From: Leptobrachium leishanense
Taxonomy: Eukaryota; Chordata; Amphibia; Anura; Megophryidae
Direction of reading: 5' to 3'
DNA: 64,000 nucleotides
Assembly (NCBI GenBank): GCA_009667805.1
Contig: CM019067.1
Span: forward strand, 249,275,721 to 249,339,720
A program made the translations under genes and the position numbers. Positions 43,281 through 54,864 of this stretch are shown one piece after another. A model generated the notes under the pieces. The model was not told the DNA's origin and ran no database searches. It saw nothing but the letters and a program-made list of their open reading frames with translations. Each line of letters opens with the position of its first letter. Within the stretch, counting starts at the first letter, position 1.

Positions 43281-46251
43281 CTATTCAGTTACATCAGCAT
43301 CAGGGGATTGATAGCTGCTGATCCAGGACTGATTCCTTTTTATAAATGTCAGCCGGTCTACAGAGTCAGTGGACAGACGCACTCTTTTGTCTGTGACAAA
43401 ACCTCCAGCGGCACTGAACGTCCTTTCAGAAAGCACGCTAGATGAAGGGCAACCTAGTAGCTGCATAGCATATTGGCTAAGTTCTGGCCAGTGATCCAAT
43501 CTCAACACCCAGTAAGCCAGCGGATCATCTGCTGTAAAGGTATCCAGGTCTGCCCTTGACCCTAGGTAGTCCTGCACCATATGATGAAGACGCTGGCAAT
43601 GGGTGCCTACATTTGACGTCCCTGGGCATCGTGGACTAAAAAAATTGCAAAAGGCATCAGTCAGGTGGCCCCATTCACCGCTCTTCCTCTGATAAACCGC
43701 AGCCTCAGAAGCACCTGTGTCATCACTTGGCAACCTACCAGTGCCTGGAAAGGTGTTATACAAGTGTCGCTTTAGAGTGTCCTCAAGTTGTTTCATCCTG
43801 TCCTCCCTCTGTGAGGGCAGGATGAGCTCTGCAACCTTACCCTTGTATCGTGGATCAAGAAGGCTTGCCAACCAGTAATGATCCCTCTCCTTGACAGCAC
43901 GAATCCTGGGGTCCTTTAGCAGGCTTTGCAGGATAAGGGAGCCCATGCAGCGTAGGTTGGAGGAGGCATTAGCTTCCACTGTGTAAAGACTGGGGCCTTG
44001 AAAGCTAGGGAAGTCCTCCTCTTCCTCCCGCTGCTCTGCCTCTAGTGCCACATCTATAATTCCCTGCAGAGTGCGCTCCAGCAGGAACACTAAAGGAATT
44101 GTGTCACTTTTACATGCACTGTCCCTGCTCACCATCCTCGTTGCCTCCTCAAATGGTGACAGTACAGTGCATGCATCCTTGATCATCAGCCACTGCGGGG
44201 GGAAAAAAAAAAGTTGACCTGAACCTGTCCTTGTACCATACTCACACAGGTACTCATTGATGGCCCTCTGCTGCTTGTGCACATGCTGCAGCATTGCCAA
44301 TGTCGAGTTCCACCTGGTTGGCATGTCACAGATCAGACGGTTTGTGGGAAGGTGGAATTCTCTTTGAATTTCTGCCAGGCGAACACTTGCTGCGAATGAC
44401 CATCTGAAGTGGCTGCAGACTTTTCTGGTCTGGCTGAGAAGCTCTGCCAGCCCTGGGTACCTGGTTAGGAAACTCTGTACCACCAGATTTAGGACGTGTG
44501 CTAGGCATGGTACATGCGTCAACTTACCCAGGCGTAAAGCGGAGAAAAGGTTGCTGCCATTATCACAGACGACCATTCCCAGCTCAAGCTGGCATGGTGT
44601 TAACCATCTCTGCGCCTGCCCCTGCAGAGCTGACAGAATTTCTGGCCTGGTGTGGCTCCTGTCCCCTAAACAAACCAACTCAAGCACAGTATGGCATCGT
44701 TTTGCTTGAGCCATTGCGTAGCCCCTGCCACGCGTCGGTTTAACTGCCACTTCACCAGAGACAGAGGAGGAGGAGGAGGAAGAGGAAGAGGTGGTGGAGC
44801 AGACAGACCTCCTATAAGCAGCTTTCTGGAGGCGTGGTGGATGAACAAGCCCCAGCACAGAGCCCCCTCCTCGATCCCTCCCAGCTGCAAGCAGAGTTAC
44901 CCAGTGTGCCATGAAGGAAATGTAACGGCCCTGTCCATGCTTGCTGGAGCACATGTCTAAAGTCACATGCACCTTGCTGCTGACTGCCTTTCCCAATGAC
45001 TCCATAACATTGTCTTTCACGTGCTGGTATAGTGCTGGAATGGCCTTCCGTGAAAAGAACTGGCGTTTTGGAACCTGCCACTGTGGTACAGCACATTCGG
45101 CAAATTCACGGAAGGAGGCAGAGTCCACCAGCTGGAAAGGCAGCAGCTGTAATGCGAGTAATTTTGCCAAGCTGGCATTTAGACGCTGTGCAAGGGGATG
45201 ATTGGGACTATATCTTTTCTTACGCTGCAGCAGCTGGGGCAATGAAATCTGACTGTGTAAATCTGCAGCTGATGGGATGCTGTCACATTCTGAGGAAGGA
45301 CCTGGTACACCCATTACTATAACATCATCCCTGTCAGTGGAGGTTGTAGACATGTCATGACATATAGTGGGGGTAGAGACAGATGAGGACTGATGGGAAG
45401 TGTTCTACCAACGGGATGCATGACAGGTGGTCATATGTCGCTTCAAGCATGTGGTACCCAAGCGTCTGATGTTTCTCCCACGCTTGATCCTCTTCAGACA
45501 TAGCTTACAAATAGCAAAGCTGCGGTCTGCTGCACATGTCGTGAAGAACTCCCAGACAACAGAGTTCCTGGACGTGTGCTTTGAGACAACAGCGCTCTTC
45601 ACCTGAGCAGCTCTGACATCTGATGCCTTGGACTGGCTACGTTTGCTCATAGAGGACGTTGTGCCTTGTTTTTGTTGTGCCTCGTTTTTGTTGTGCCTCC
45701 TCCTCCTCACTTGACTCCTCTGTTCAATCAGGCACCCATGTGGAGTCAGTGACCTCATCATCGTCATCACCCCCTATCTACTCGTCACTGGAGCCAAATT
45801 GGCAGTATGCTGCAGCTGCTGGTGGAACATGAGTGCCCGTTATTTGTGTGTCGCTGGCACCCCCTCCCTCTAGGTTGATTATACTCCCTTCATCAACCTC
45901 CGAGTTTGAATCAGAGCACTGGAGTTGCTTTGCATCCTCAAGCAGCATTTCACTGTCATTGTAGTCAAACAATTCAGCTGACTCTTCTGTGTATGGTGGT
46001 GAGGCTACGGCAGGAGTAGCTGTGGACATGGAGGCTGCATTAGATGCTTTGGCAGCTGAGGTGGACTGTAAACCACTACAACCCTGGCTGGCAGAGGACT
46101 CGGATAATGAGGATGGCCTGGTTAGCCAATCCTGCAAATCCTCTGTATGTTGCTGCTGCTTAAGATGGCCAGCACCAGTTAGAAAGGACAAGCGTGCCCC
46201 TGCAGAGGATGCACCATGTCCACGACGAACAGGGACACAGCCTTCCGACAC
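43281..46251 (-). pseudogene. hAT transposase (BED finger, RNase H, dimerisation), copy B
   Basis: Three minus-strand frames in order. 46251-45778: acidic N terminus, stopped by a Glu-to-stop change in 'GSSDE*'. 45770-45405: frame-shifted acidic stretch, then a BED finger (SVVWEFF…CKLC…CLKRHMTTCH), stopped after HASRW. 45353-43281: 690 residues with catalytic Asp at about 133 (VTLDM) and 264 (VVCDNGSN), the CLAHVLNL and PTRWNST motifs, DPRYKG, and the Glu at about 643 in SSVLSERTFSAAGG within the C-terminal dimerisation domain. The acidic linker seen in copies C and D is mostly deleted (YTVEANASS). The catalytic part is open, but the DNA-binding part is broken. A transposase of this type would cut the element out and reinsert it. 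Confidence 0.9.
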
Positions 46252-46681
46252 AGAGGCTGCTTGCCCTCTTATCTGTGTCTGGTATATAGATTAAAGATAT
46301 TCCGAACTCTGCTATAAATCAGCGATTTTACTGATATTTTCCCTGCAAGGCTGCCAATGTCCTCTACTCTCTCTCTCTGATTCACTTCCTCTCCTGCAGG
46401 CTGCAACACCCTGATACCTGGCAAGACACAGATTCAACTCTGATTTTCCAGAACAATGCTATAAATCAGTGATACACTCTGATAGCTGGCAACACCCAGA
46501 TTCAACTCTGAATAGATAAACAGATGAACTCTGATTAAACTGTGTTATTGTATGGTATATTAGAATTAGATTAAAGATATACAGATTTTCCAGAACAATG
46601 CTATAAATCAGTGATAAACCCTGTCCCTGATGGCTGGTAGTGCCAAGACAGAGATTAAAATTTCCAGAAGTATGCTATGCC

Positions 46682-47472
46682 TGTCACGTTCAGCCACTAT
46701 GGCGGTACCTGGCATGCGCCAAGTAGGGCCCAGGTAAAAGGAAAAGCCGCTATATGCAGAGATGCGTGACACAACAATCAGGATAAGGAAATAAACCACA
46801 GTAGACACTGGGGACCTCTGCACGGCTAATACCGAAGGAGCCCTATACTGATAGATCGGTCCTTAGAGTGGCCGAATCTGCACTAATAGAAAAAGGTTAC
46901 CTTGTAGCCGTGCAGAGTCCTGGGGAAACCACAGACACCTGAAGGAGTTATACTCAACAACTTGCAGGGAAGGACTTCAATATACAAAAGCCGTGGTCAA
47001 CAGGGATACACAACATATAATACAATATGCACAGAACAGCTAGGGATGTCCAGAAGAGTCGTCAATAAATAAGCCAGGAGTCAAAACCAAAACGTATACC
47101 TTGAGCCAAAGCGGGGATACAGCACCAGAGAAAATCCGTCAGCCAGGCCAGAGGGTCAATACCAGGAAGTCAATCAGAAGCCTAGAACTCAGACAAGGGG
47201 GAAACACTGAGAAAGAACTAGGATAGAATAACAGGGAGCTCTCAGGAACAAATCTGTAGCTGAAGTGAACCAGGATGCAAGAGCATGGTGATATGGGCCC
47301 AAGGCTTTAAATAGGGGAGTAATCAGCCCATATCACCAGCAGAAGCTCAACGAGCAATGAACTTAACCCCTGAGCTGCATGTCAGGGAAAGCAGCACAGG
47401 GAAACACATGGAAACACAGACATAAGGAATACAGAGGGCAGGGAGACAGGGTTGGAACGTGGGAACGTGACA
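46682..47472. mobile_element. Solo LTR, TGTCACGTTCAG type, 791 bp
   Basis: TGTCACGTTC…GAACGTGACA with perfect 5-bp duplications ATGCC at 46677-46681 and 47473-47477. It sits in the leader repeats of hAT copy B. No internal coding region; its sequence is unlike the other LTRs here except at the ends. Confidence 0.9.
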
Positions 47473-47708
47473 ATGCCTCAGTGATACACCCTTATAGCTG
47501 GTAGTGCCAAGACACAATTCAAATTTGCAGAACTCTGGTATAACTCAGTGATACACCCTGATAGCCTGGCAGCAGATGGCAGTGCCAACACACAGATTCA
47601 AATTCCCAGAACTCTGGTATAAGTCAGTGATACAGCCTGATATGTAACAATCTCCTCTCCTCTCTGATTCACTCCTGCAACAAACACACGCTGGGGCTGC
47701 GGGGAAGA

Positions 47709-47718
47709 CTTATATAGT
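47709..47718 (-). promoter_or_regulatory. Probable hAT promoter TATA box (copy B)
   Basis: TATATA at 47711-47716 in the conserved context CTTATATAGTGTGCTGCG. The palindromes at 47751-47773 and about 47815-47840 lie between it and the element end. Confidence 0.5.
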
Positions 47719-48011
47719 GTGCTGCGTGACTTAGCTCTGTGAGCCCATGATTGGGCAAAATTTGCCCAATCAGGACTCTGAGCCCTGATTGGCATAGTCT
47801 TGCACCTGTCTTGCATCTGACCTGTGGTCAGGTGCATGGCTGTAGCCAATTACAAGCTTCAGGCCAGTGGAAAAGTGCATTGTGGTCCACTGTGGTGCAT
47901 TGTGGGCGAACACGAACCGAACACGCAGAAATGTTCGCCGTTCGACGAACGGTCGAACGGCCAATGTTCGATTCAATCTCATGTTCGCATCGAACCGCCA
48001 GCCCATCCCTA

Positions 48012-49097
48012 ATCTCTAGGGTTTACAGAGAATGGTCTGAAAAAGAGAAACTATTCAGTGAGTGGCAGTTGTGTGGACGAAAATGCCTTTTTGATGTCAG
48101 AGATCAGAGGAGAATGATCAAACTGAAAGGCAACAGTAACTGAAATAACACACTGCAGCCTGCTCGAGTTCTTGTACACACACACAGCAGGCTCCAGCCT
48201 CTGCCAGTCAACTTGCCCCGCCGGACTGCCCCGCCGGACGAGGAGTATTGCGGGCGCCAGACGCATTGTGGTAGTTTTTTTTGCCTCCCCCGGAAAGTGC
48301 CGGTCTAGGCCTTGCCTACCCAGGTCTTAGTTGGAAACGAGAGAAATCATAATGTATCCTTCCTGGTCAAATACTTTGTAAAAAAAAAGCACTGGGTGTC
48401 ACCCTAGGGGCGGTGTCACCTGGGTGTGGGCCGCTCCCCCGCACACCCTTGTGATGCCAGTGCCTGTTACCCATCTTACCCACAGTATTTGAAGCTGGAC
48501 TCATAATAATCGTGGACTGCAGGCAGATACCATCAGTGGCAGTGGCGTAGCAATAGGGGGAGCTGACTGTGCGGCTGCCCCAGGTGCACAGATGGGGATG
48601 GGTGCCAGGCACCCACTGCCGGCCCAGCCAACAATATACCCCCGGCCAGCCTGGACTAGACGGCCTAGATGGCTGGTCAGCCCAGACTAGACGGCCGGTC
48701 AGCTGACAGCCCTCCAGGGACACAACAGCCAAATGCCTCGTGCTACTCGAGGCCTTAAAGGGATATGCATGGCTAGAAAGTTTTTTTAATTGACAATTAA
48801 ACATTTTTATACCTATAGACAAACTAGAATAGATCAATAAATTTTTAAAAATGTGGGAAATGTTTTTATTTTCTTGCTTTAAACTCTGTCATTTGATCTT
48901 CTCTGGCCATGCCCCTCAGCTAAGTTTCTTCAGTTCCCACTTCCTGTATATTCCCTACCTCCTTCCTGCATACTACTACACCCGTCAAATCTTCACACAA
49001 GCTAGCACAAGCTTTGCACGCTCAGGACCTCAGACTGAGGAACTGAGGAACTGAATATTAGCATCTCTGCAGCTGTGAAAGCAAGACTCACTCACTC
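48012..49097. other. Repeat fragments, no gene
   Basis: Contains a plus-strand LINE/SINE tail fragment at 48310-48378 (AACGAGAGAAATC…TATCCTTCCTGGT) and a CAGTGGCGTAGCAATAGGGG repeat at 48540-48720 that resembles the right end of the composite at 31150-33554. No coding sequence is supportable. Confidence 0.5.
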
Positions 49098-50105
49098 CAG
49101 GGGTGGATCCTGGGGGGGCAATGGGGCAATTCCCCCACGAGATAATCGCCGCCACCGGTGTTCTTCTCATCTCCCTAAGAGGCGAGCGGCCCCTGGCATG
49201 ATGCAGCTTGGCTGCTCGCCTGCGAATGGGAACCACCTGACCAGCGCGCAATCTTGCAAGAATGCGGCTGTGCGGATGGTCAGGTGGTTCCCGGCGAGAG
49301 GCCAAGCTGCATGACAGCGGCCGCTCGCCTCTAAGGGAGAAGAAAAGAACGCCAGCAGAGCCTGGGACCTGGCAGCCAACAGAGGAGGCGAGAGCTGGGG
49401 ACAAATATACCCTTTGTGTGAGCTGGGGGCAAATATATCATTTGTGTGAGCTGGGGGCAAATATACCCATGTGAGCTGGGGGCAATATATCCATGTGTGA
49501 GCTGGCGGCAATATAGCCATGTGAGCTGGGGCAAATATATCCATGTGAGCTGGGGCAAATATACCCATGTGAGCTGGGGCAATATACCCATATGTGAGCT
49601 GGGGCAATATATCCATTTCAGCTGGGGCAAATATATCCATGTGTGAGCTGGGGCAAATATATCCATGTGAGCTGGGGGCAATATATATCCATGTGAGCTG
49701 GGGGCAATATATATATCCATGTGAGCTGGGAGCAATATATATATCCATGTGAGCTGGGGCAATATATCTATTTGAGCTGGGGGCAATATATCCATGTGAG
49801 CTGGGGCAAATATATCCATGTGAGCTGGGGGCAATACATATATCCGTGTGAGCTGGGGGCAATATATCCATGTGAACTGGGGGCAAATATACCCATGTGA
49901 GCTAGGGCAAATACTGTATATCCATGTGAGCTGGGGGCAATATATCCATGTAAGCTGGGGGCAATATATCCATGTGAGATGGGGCAAATATACCCATGTG
50001 AGATGGGGCAAATATATCCATGTGAGCTGGGGCAAATATATCCATGTGAGCTGGGGCAATATATATATCCATGCGAGCTGAGGCAAATATATCCATGTGA
50101 GCTGC
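49098..50105. repeat. Minisatellite array with GC-rich palindrome
   Basis: A palindrome at about 49145-49345 (arms with AGAGGCGAGCGGCC and GGGAACCACCTGACCA) is followed by about 28 units of 22-30 bp, consensus AGCTGGGGGCAAATATATCC plus ATGTG. The unit is the reverse complement of the 28-bp repeat at 16576-16968. It begins with CAGGGGTGGATCC, a hAT-like end, but the other end is not found. Long frames rich in HGYI/WIYLP on the minus strand are artefacts of the repeat. Confidence 0.85.
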
Positions 50106-50337
50106 TCACATCAAAAAACACAAAAGAATTCATACTCTTGTGTTTTTTTGGTTACCCTCACATGATGCTGCACTTTGGTTATACCATCTTTTGCCCCTGT
50201 TTGTTTGGGCATTTGGGTGGAATTGTCCAGCCTATAGATAGGCTCCCCTCGTCATTTGGACTTTAAATAAAGAAAAAAAAAGGAAGCAAAGAGAAAAAGT
50301 TTGTAATAAAAGGACTATGAACTTACACAGCCTTACA

Positions 50338-50372
50338 CTGAGGAAGCGATGACATACCGCGAAATGCGTTTC
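50338..50372 (+). ncRNA. Degenerate hammerhead-like motif
   Basis: CUGAGGA (50338-50344), then AGCG…CGC as stem II, GAAA (50361-50364) and UGCGUU. This is the order of the motif at 13917-13963. The sequences where stem I should form do not pair (UUACA against UCGGGG), so this copy is probably inactive. Confidence 0.45.
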
Positions 50373-51495
50373 GGGGTTCTTTGCTGTTATGATCGATTTT
50401 ATTTGTTTCATTTAGGAATAAACTGTTTTATAACATCTGTGAGCGTTTTTTCTATTTTTCCTCTGCTGCTGAGGTTACATTTTCAGAGCACCAGCCTGCT
50501 CAAACTTTGCTGCAAACTTTGCTGGGAACAGGCACTGGGATCCCTTATACTACATGTGCTGTCACTTATTGTGAGGGATTGTTGGGAGTCGATAGTGAGA
50601 GCGGAGCTTAGTATGAAGACGCAACGTCACACACTTTAATGTTAAGCTCCACCTTCACCATCGAGTGAGTGAAAGGATTGGACTTGAAAAGGACTGGAGA
50701 GGGGAGACGTTGGGAAGGTATTCAGGACTGGGAGGGACAAGACTTACATTAATTAATGAATTTGGTTTTTGTTGGAGCGTGTTAAATGATTTTGTATTTG
50801 CAGGTTCATCTAACACCAGCTTTTAGGAGGTGTAAAATCTGTAATTTCGCGTCCCGACGATAATTTGACTCCGCACCTTGTAATACCTCACTTATCAAAA
50901 AGGTAAAAATAGATTGCGCTCGAGACGCAAAGTACAGTAAGCTCGGGCAAGTGGCGAAGCGCTAACTGATTTCACCAGTTTAGTGTCAAATAAGGAATAT
51001 CATTGCCAGACGTTTAAATTACTTATGCTAACGCTAACACTTAAATATCGAGATGCTACAGTAGCACCAACTATGGTACAGAGCCCTGGGCATGTTACTT
51101 TACGTTACATGTTACCATATGTCAAATGCCAATATTTGTTGTCGTACTAATTTATTTGAGCTTGAATCCTAAAACGTCTATTTCAGGCACCCCCCCCCCG
51201 CCATTGCAGGGAAGGTGCCTGAAGGGGAGGGGGGAGGTCCTTCAGACCTCTCCCCCTCCCATTCCCCGCGGGCCAGCGATTAAAGACAGGCACCGCCTGG
51301 AAGGGCACAGCCTGCCCTTCCAAGCGGCAGCTGTCTTTAACCCCTAGGTGGCTGGATCGCGATATGGCACTAACATGCGCCGTATCGTGGTCCCCTCCCG
51401 GAGCTGGCCGACATCTTGGATGTCGGCCAAGCTTCCGGGATATCCCCCTAATGACTGGCGTCATCGTGCAGAGCGCGATGGCGCCAGTTTTGAAA
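50373..51495. other. Diverged repeat mosaic, no gene
   Basis: 50560-50760 is homologous, inverted, to 31265-31460 (GTGAGGGA…GCGGAGCTTAGTATGAAG). 50811-50829 holds TAACACCAGCTTTTAGGAG, and AAAGTACAGTAAGCTCG follows at about 50929, as in the MITEs at 13.3 and 20.9 kb. 51404-51440 has an inverted GACATCTTGGATGTC as at 18397. No coding sequence. Confidence 0.5.
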
Positions 51496-51499
51496 TTAA

Positions 51500-52144
51500 C
51501 CCCTTGCTGCCACCTATAGTGGAGATAGGGGGTTCCAATGAACCCCCTATCTCCCGATCCGTGACAGCTAGGGATTGCTATCATTGGAATGGCCAGAGCG
51601 TGGCCTTTCCAATGATTCCAAACATGACCATGTAAAATGTAAAAAAAAAAAAAAAATTAAAAAAAAATTTTTTTTTTTTTTTTTTCGTTTTATTAGTGCA
51701 ACAATATTGTTCCCATTTCAATTATAAAGTGAACAATGATGCTGCACTAACGATTTTTTCTATGGGGGGCGTTTGCTAAAAAACACGTAATTTTCCCCAA
51801 AAAAAAGGAACGATTCCTCATTTCTAATTTTTTTAACAAGCGCACCCCATAGACAATATAACCGCAAACGATCACATGTTAAAATGTGAAAAAAAACACT
51901 TTACACATTGTAAATTATTGAAAATTCTAATTTTATTGCATTTTTTGTTATAATATACAGACATGACATAATGTATACATATAATAATGACATATTATGA
52001 ATCTGCACAGTCTGCCGGAAAGAACGATGTATAATATGTCTGGGTCATATATTAAAATAAGGCTTCAAAACGCGGTTAAACATGAGCGAAACCGGTAAAA
52101 ATGAGCTCAGCACAGAGGTGTGAAAAGGCTCAGCAGCGAAAGGG
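51500..52144. mobile_element. piggyBac-like TTAA MITE, 645 bp
   Basis: TTAA at 51496-51499 and 52145-52148. Ends CCCCTTGCTGCC and, reversed, CCCTTTCGCTGCTGAGCC. Shares CCTTTCCAATGATTCCAAAC and the poly-A/T middle with 18487-18788. No transposase. Confidence 0.65.
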
Positions 52145-52389
52145 TTAAACTCTGGATTTTCAAATAGGCATGCTCAGTAGCCAGAATCAATATGATACTA
52201 TGGCCGATTTAATGTATGTTAATTATGACATCATATGCCAATAAAATAGCTTAAAAAATACACACAATATATTGCCTTTTCTTATCAAGTCACAGTTTCG
52301 ACTTAAAATATGATTTTACAGACTTTTTGACAGTTCGCTCCTTTTTAAACATGATCATATTACGGTTTTCAGCTATGGTCGAATGTGTT

Positions 52390-52588
52390 TATATTTGAGA
52401 AAGGATTTTACCAGGAAGGATACATTGAGATTTCTCTCGTTTTCAAGTATGTCCTGGGTGGCAAGTATGTACCGTTAGGTGTCTTGCCCAAGGACACTTA
52501 CTGGAGAGGTTGCTCGCTGGGATAGAACCCATGACTCCACAGGCTCTCTCCATGCAGAGCAGTGATGTTACCTCTACTCCACCCAGCT
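52390..52588 (-). mobile_element. tRNA-derived SINE, copy 3, with target duplication
   Basis: Minus-strand SINE with 9-bp duplications GAATGTGTT at 52381-52389 and 52589-52597. The B-box reads GGTTCTATCCC, one change from the other two copies. Head, body and LINE-like tail are otherwise the same. Confidence 0.85.
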
Positions 52589-52597
52589 GAATGTGTT

Positions 52598-53188
52598 CAA
52601 ATGAATCATCCAATAGTTAAAAAAAATAATTGTTGAAATGCGCAAAATTTTAAATAAAAATGTTGCTAATATTAAATGAACCCAGTGTTTGGTAGTGAAA
52701 GTGTTAAGGGTGGTGGAATATAGTACAGTTTTAAACCTCTGAAAACCCAACATTATTAAATTTAAATAGATAAGACTTTTGTCGTTTTTGAACATAATTA
52801 ATGACACAATTAACATTTCAGAACATGGTGTAGCTGAGGGACTAAATCTTATGTGAGAGATGTATGTGATTAATTGTGGATTATTTAAATTGATCCTCAA
52901 CCTATATACTGCAAGTCTAACTGCAGGGACATTCATATTCCTTGTGAGGACAGTGTGGGCATAGACATTAGTTTTGCAAGGCTTCAGGATGTCTAAGCAC
53001 TTTTAGCTTTTGAAAAAAGATTTTAATTACCATATTTCATTAGATAATCCTTTCATATCAAGGCGTTACCATCCTTGTCAGAACCATTAACTACCTTGTG
53101 AACCCATGTCAGAATTATATCCAACTCATCATATTCCTAACAATAAACAAATCTGAAGCAAAACGATTACCAGAAAGTAATCTGGGCC
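52598..53188. other. No recognised features
   Basis: AT-rich; the 120-codon minus-strand frame at 52574-52936 has no protein-like pattern. Confidence 0.4.
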
Positions 53189-53278
53189 ATGTCTAATCGA
53201 GATGTGCAATTCATTTCGCTCCGAATCTAAATTTGGGCAAAAATCACCATTTTCATATTTCGGGAGCATTTCTGAAAA

Positions 53279-53984
53279 CAAATTTTATTTATTTATTTAT
53301 TTATAAAGGATTTTACCAGGAAGGATACATTGAGATTTCTCTCGTTTTCAAATATTACCTGGGTTCAAGAACATTGAATTGTTACAGTTGTTACAGAAAT
53401 ACAAAGTAACAAAAGGCAAGATATTAAAAAAATAGCACAAATAAACAGATTCACAGAAAATAAATATATTCATTATGTTACATGTTTACAGGTGCATTCT
53501 GTATATAGTCACTATGTTACATGTTTACAGGTGCATTCTGTATATAGTCACTATGTTACATGTTTACAGGTGCATTCCGTATTGAGGTATGTGAATAGGG
53601 AGCTCTTAAGTGACTTTAGACTGGGGAAGATTTGATGGCGTCTGGGAGGTTATTCCATAATTGTGGTGCTCGGTAGGAAAATGAGCATCGAGCCACTTTC
53701 TTTTTGTATTGTGGTATTGCAAGTAAGTTGCAGGTCCTGGATCGGAGGTTATAGGATGAGGGAACTGCTGGGGGAAGCAGCCTATTCAGGTAGGGTGGCA
53801 GCTTCCCAGAAAAGCTCTTAAACACCTAGTTGGAAAGGTGAAGAGTGCGTCTAGATTCCAGCGACGGCCAGTTTAGATCTTTTAACGTCACAATGGTGGG
53901 TCATGTTGTTACATTGTAGCACAAAGCGGCAGAATGACTTATACAATGTAGCAAGTTTCTGGAGGTGTGTTGAAATAGTGGCCA
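53279..53984 (-). mobile_element. L2/CR1-type LINE 3' end, 706 bp
   Basis: Flanked by TCTGAAAA at 53271-53278 and 53985-53992. From the 3' end: (TTTA)n, the tail shared with the SINE, a short 3' UTR with a triplicated block (ATAGTCACTATGTTACATG), then the ORF end. It is 5'-truncated, as most LINE insertions are. Confidence 0.85.
53616..53825 (-). pseudogene. LINE reverse-transcriptase ORF, C-terminal remnant
   Basis: Seventy residues with 'RSFSYRAPQLWNNLP'-like sequence (here SFSYRAPQLWNNLPDAIKSS) and 'FSGKLPPYLNRLLPPAVPSS'. The aPqLWNsLP motif is typical of the region after the reverse transcriptase in L2, CR1 and Rex1 LINEs. A stop lies just upstream (…LSN*VFKSF). This is a fragment only. 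Confidence 0.75.
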
Positions 53985-54634
53985 TCTGAAAATTTAGGAT
54001 TGATCCAAAATTTCAGCACGATTCGGATCAATTCGGAGATTCGTTTTTTATTGGTTATTTAAGAATGGGAAGTAGATTACTACCAATAGAATGAAAGTTT
54101 CTTTGCTTATTTATTTTTTTAGGATTTTTTAGGCATTTTTGGGGTTTCATGTGCGGATTCATATGCTGCATTGAAACCTATGGGTTAAAAAGCCTTGTTT
54201 CTTTAAAAAACAGTTAGGAAACCTAAAATTTCACCCAAAAAATTGCCTTATAAAAATCTTAAAAAAAAAAATAAGTAAAGAAACGTTCATTCTATTGGTA
54301 GTAATCTACTTCCCATTCTTAAATAACCATTAAAAACCAGAATAAATCATAAAAAACAAAAAACTAACTGATCCGAATCACCGCATCCATCCGAACCGAA
54401 ACAAAAACTGTCCCAAATGACCTGGAAAGAAACAAAAAAAACCGAAAAAAAACTAAACGACAAAAAAAGTAATGCTCATTAGGGATGAGCTGTTCGGTTC
54501 GGAGTTCGATTCGAACATCGCTTGTTCGCGAACTACGAACATTTCCGCATGTTCGTCGCATGTTCGCCCACAATGCACCACAATGGACCACAATGCACTT
54601 TTCCACTGGCCTGAAGCTTGTAATTGGCTACAGC

Positions 54635-54724
54635 CTTGCACCTGACCACAGGTCAGGTGCAAGACAGGTTCAAGACTGTGCCAATCACGGCTCAGAGTCC
54701 TGATTGGGCAAATTTTGCCCAATC
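54635..54724 (+). promoter_or_regulatory. Two conserved palindromes upstream of the hAT TATA box
   Basis: CTTGCACCTGACC / ACA / GGTCAGGTGCAAG at 54635-54663 (13-bp arms) and GATTGGGCAAA / T / TTTGCCCAATC at 54702-54724 (11-bp arms). Both are kept in copies A and B. They could be binding sites for the transposase or a host factor. The second arm pair contains CCAAT in both directions, suiting a promoter element. The sites are seen; the roles are inferred. Confidence 0.6.
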
Positions 54725-54756
54725 ATGGGCTCACAGAGCTAAGTCCCGCAGCACAC

Positions 54757-54764
54757 TATATAAG
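54757..54764 (+). promoter_or_regulatory. TATA box of hAT transposase (copy C)
   Basis: TATATAAG in the context GCACACTATATAAGGC, conserved in copies A and B. It lies about 940 bp upstream of the transposase start, so the transcript would have a long repeat-filled leader. Confidence 0.55.
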
Positions 54765-54864
54765 GCTTTACACAGCGCTTCAGCACGTGTTTGAGAGGAG
54801 ATTTGAGAGGAGATTGTTCTTGTGTTAGTGTGTGTTCTCACTGCCAGTCTGCCACCAGCTACTG

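Larger units (their letters stand above)
42613..48011 (-). mobile_element. hAT copy B, complete ends, 8-bp duplication
   Basis: Terminal motifs TAGTGATGGGC (42613) and, reversed, TAGGGATGGGC (to 48011). Perfect duplications ATCTCTAG lie at 42605-42612 and 48012-48019. After removal of the solo LTR at 46682-47472 about 4.6 kb remains. On the minus strand the order is terminus, palindromes, TATA box, leader repeats, transposase, short 3' tandem unit, terminus. The TAGGGATG end resembles that of maize Ac, and the 8-bp duplication is typical of hAT. Confidence 0.92.

Noticed and set aside
43281..45353. Domesticated host ZBED-type gene
   Set aside because: The frame sits between hAT termini with a perfect 8-bp duplication and has damaged upstream coding sequence, so it is a transposon copy.
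49167..50133. Minus-strand frames of up to 251 codons rich in HGYI and LTWIYLP
   Set aside because: Same minisatellite in reverse orientation; artefact of repeat sequence.
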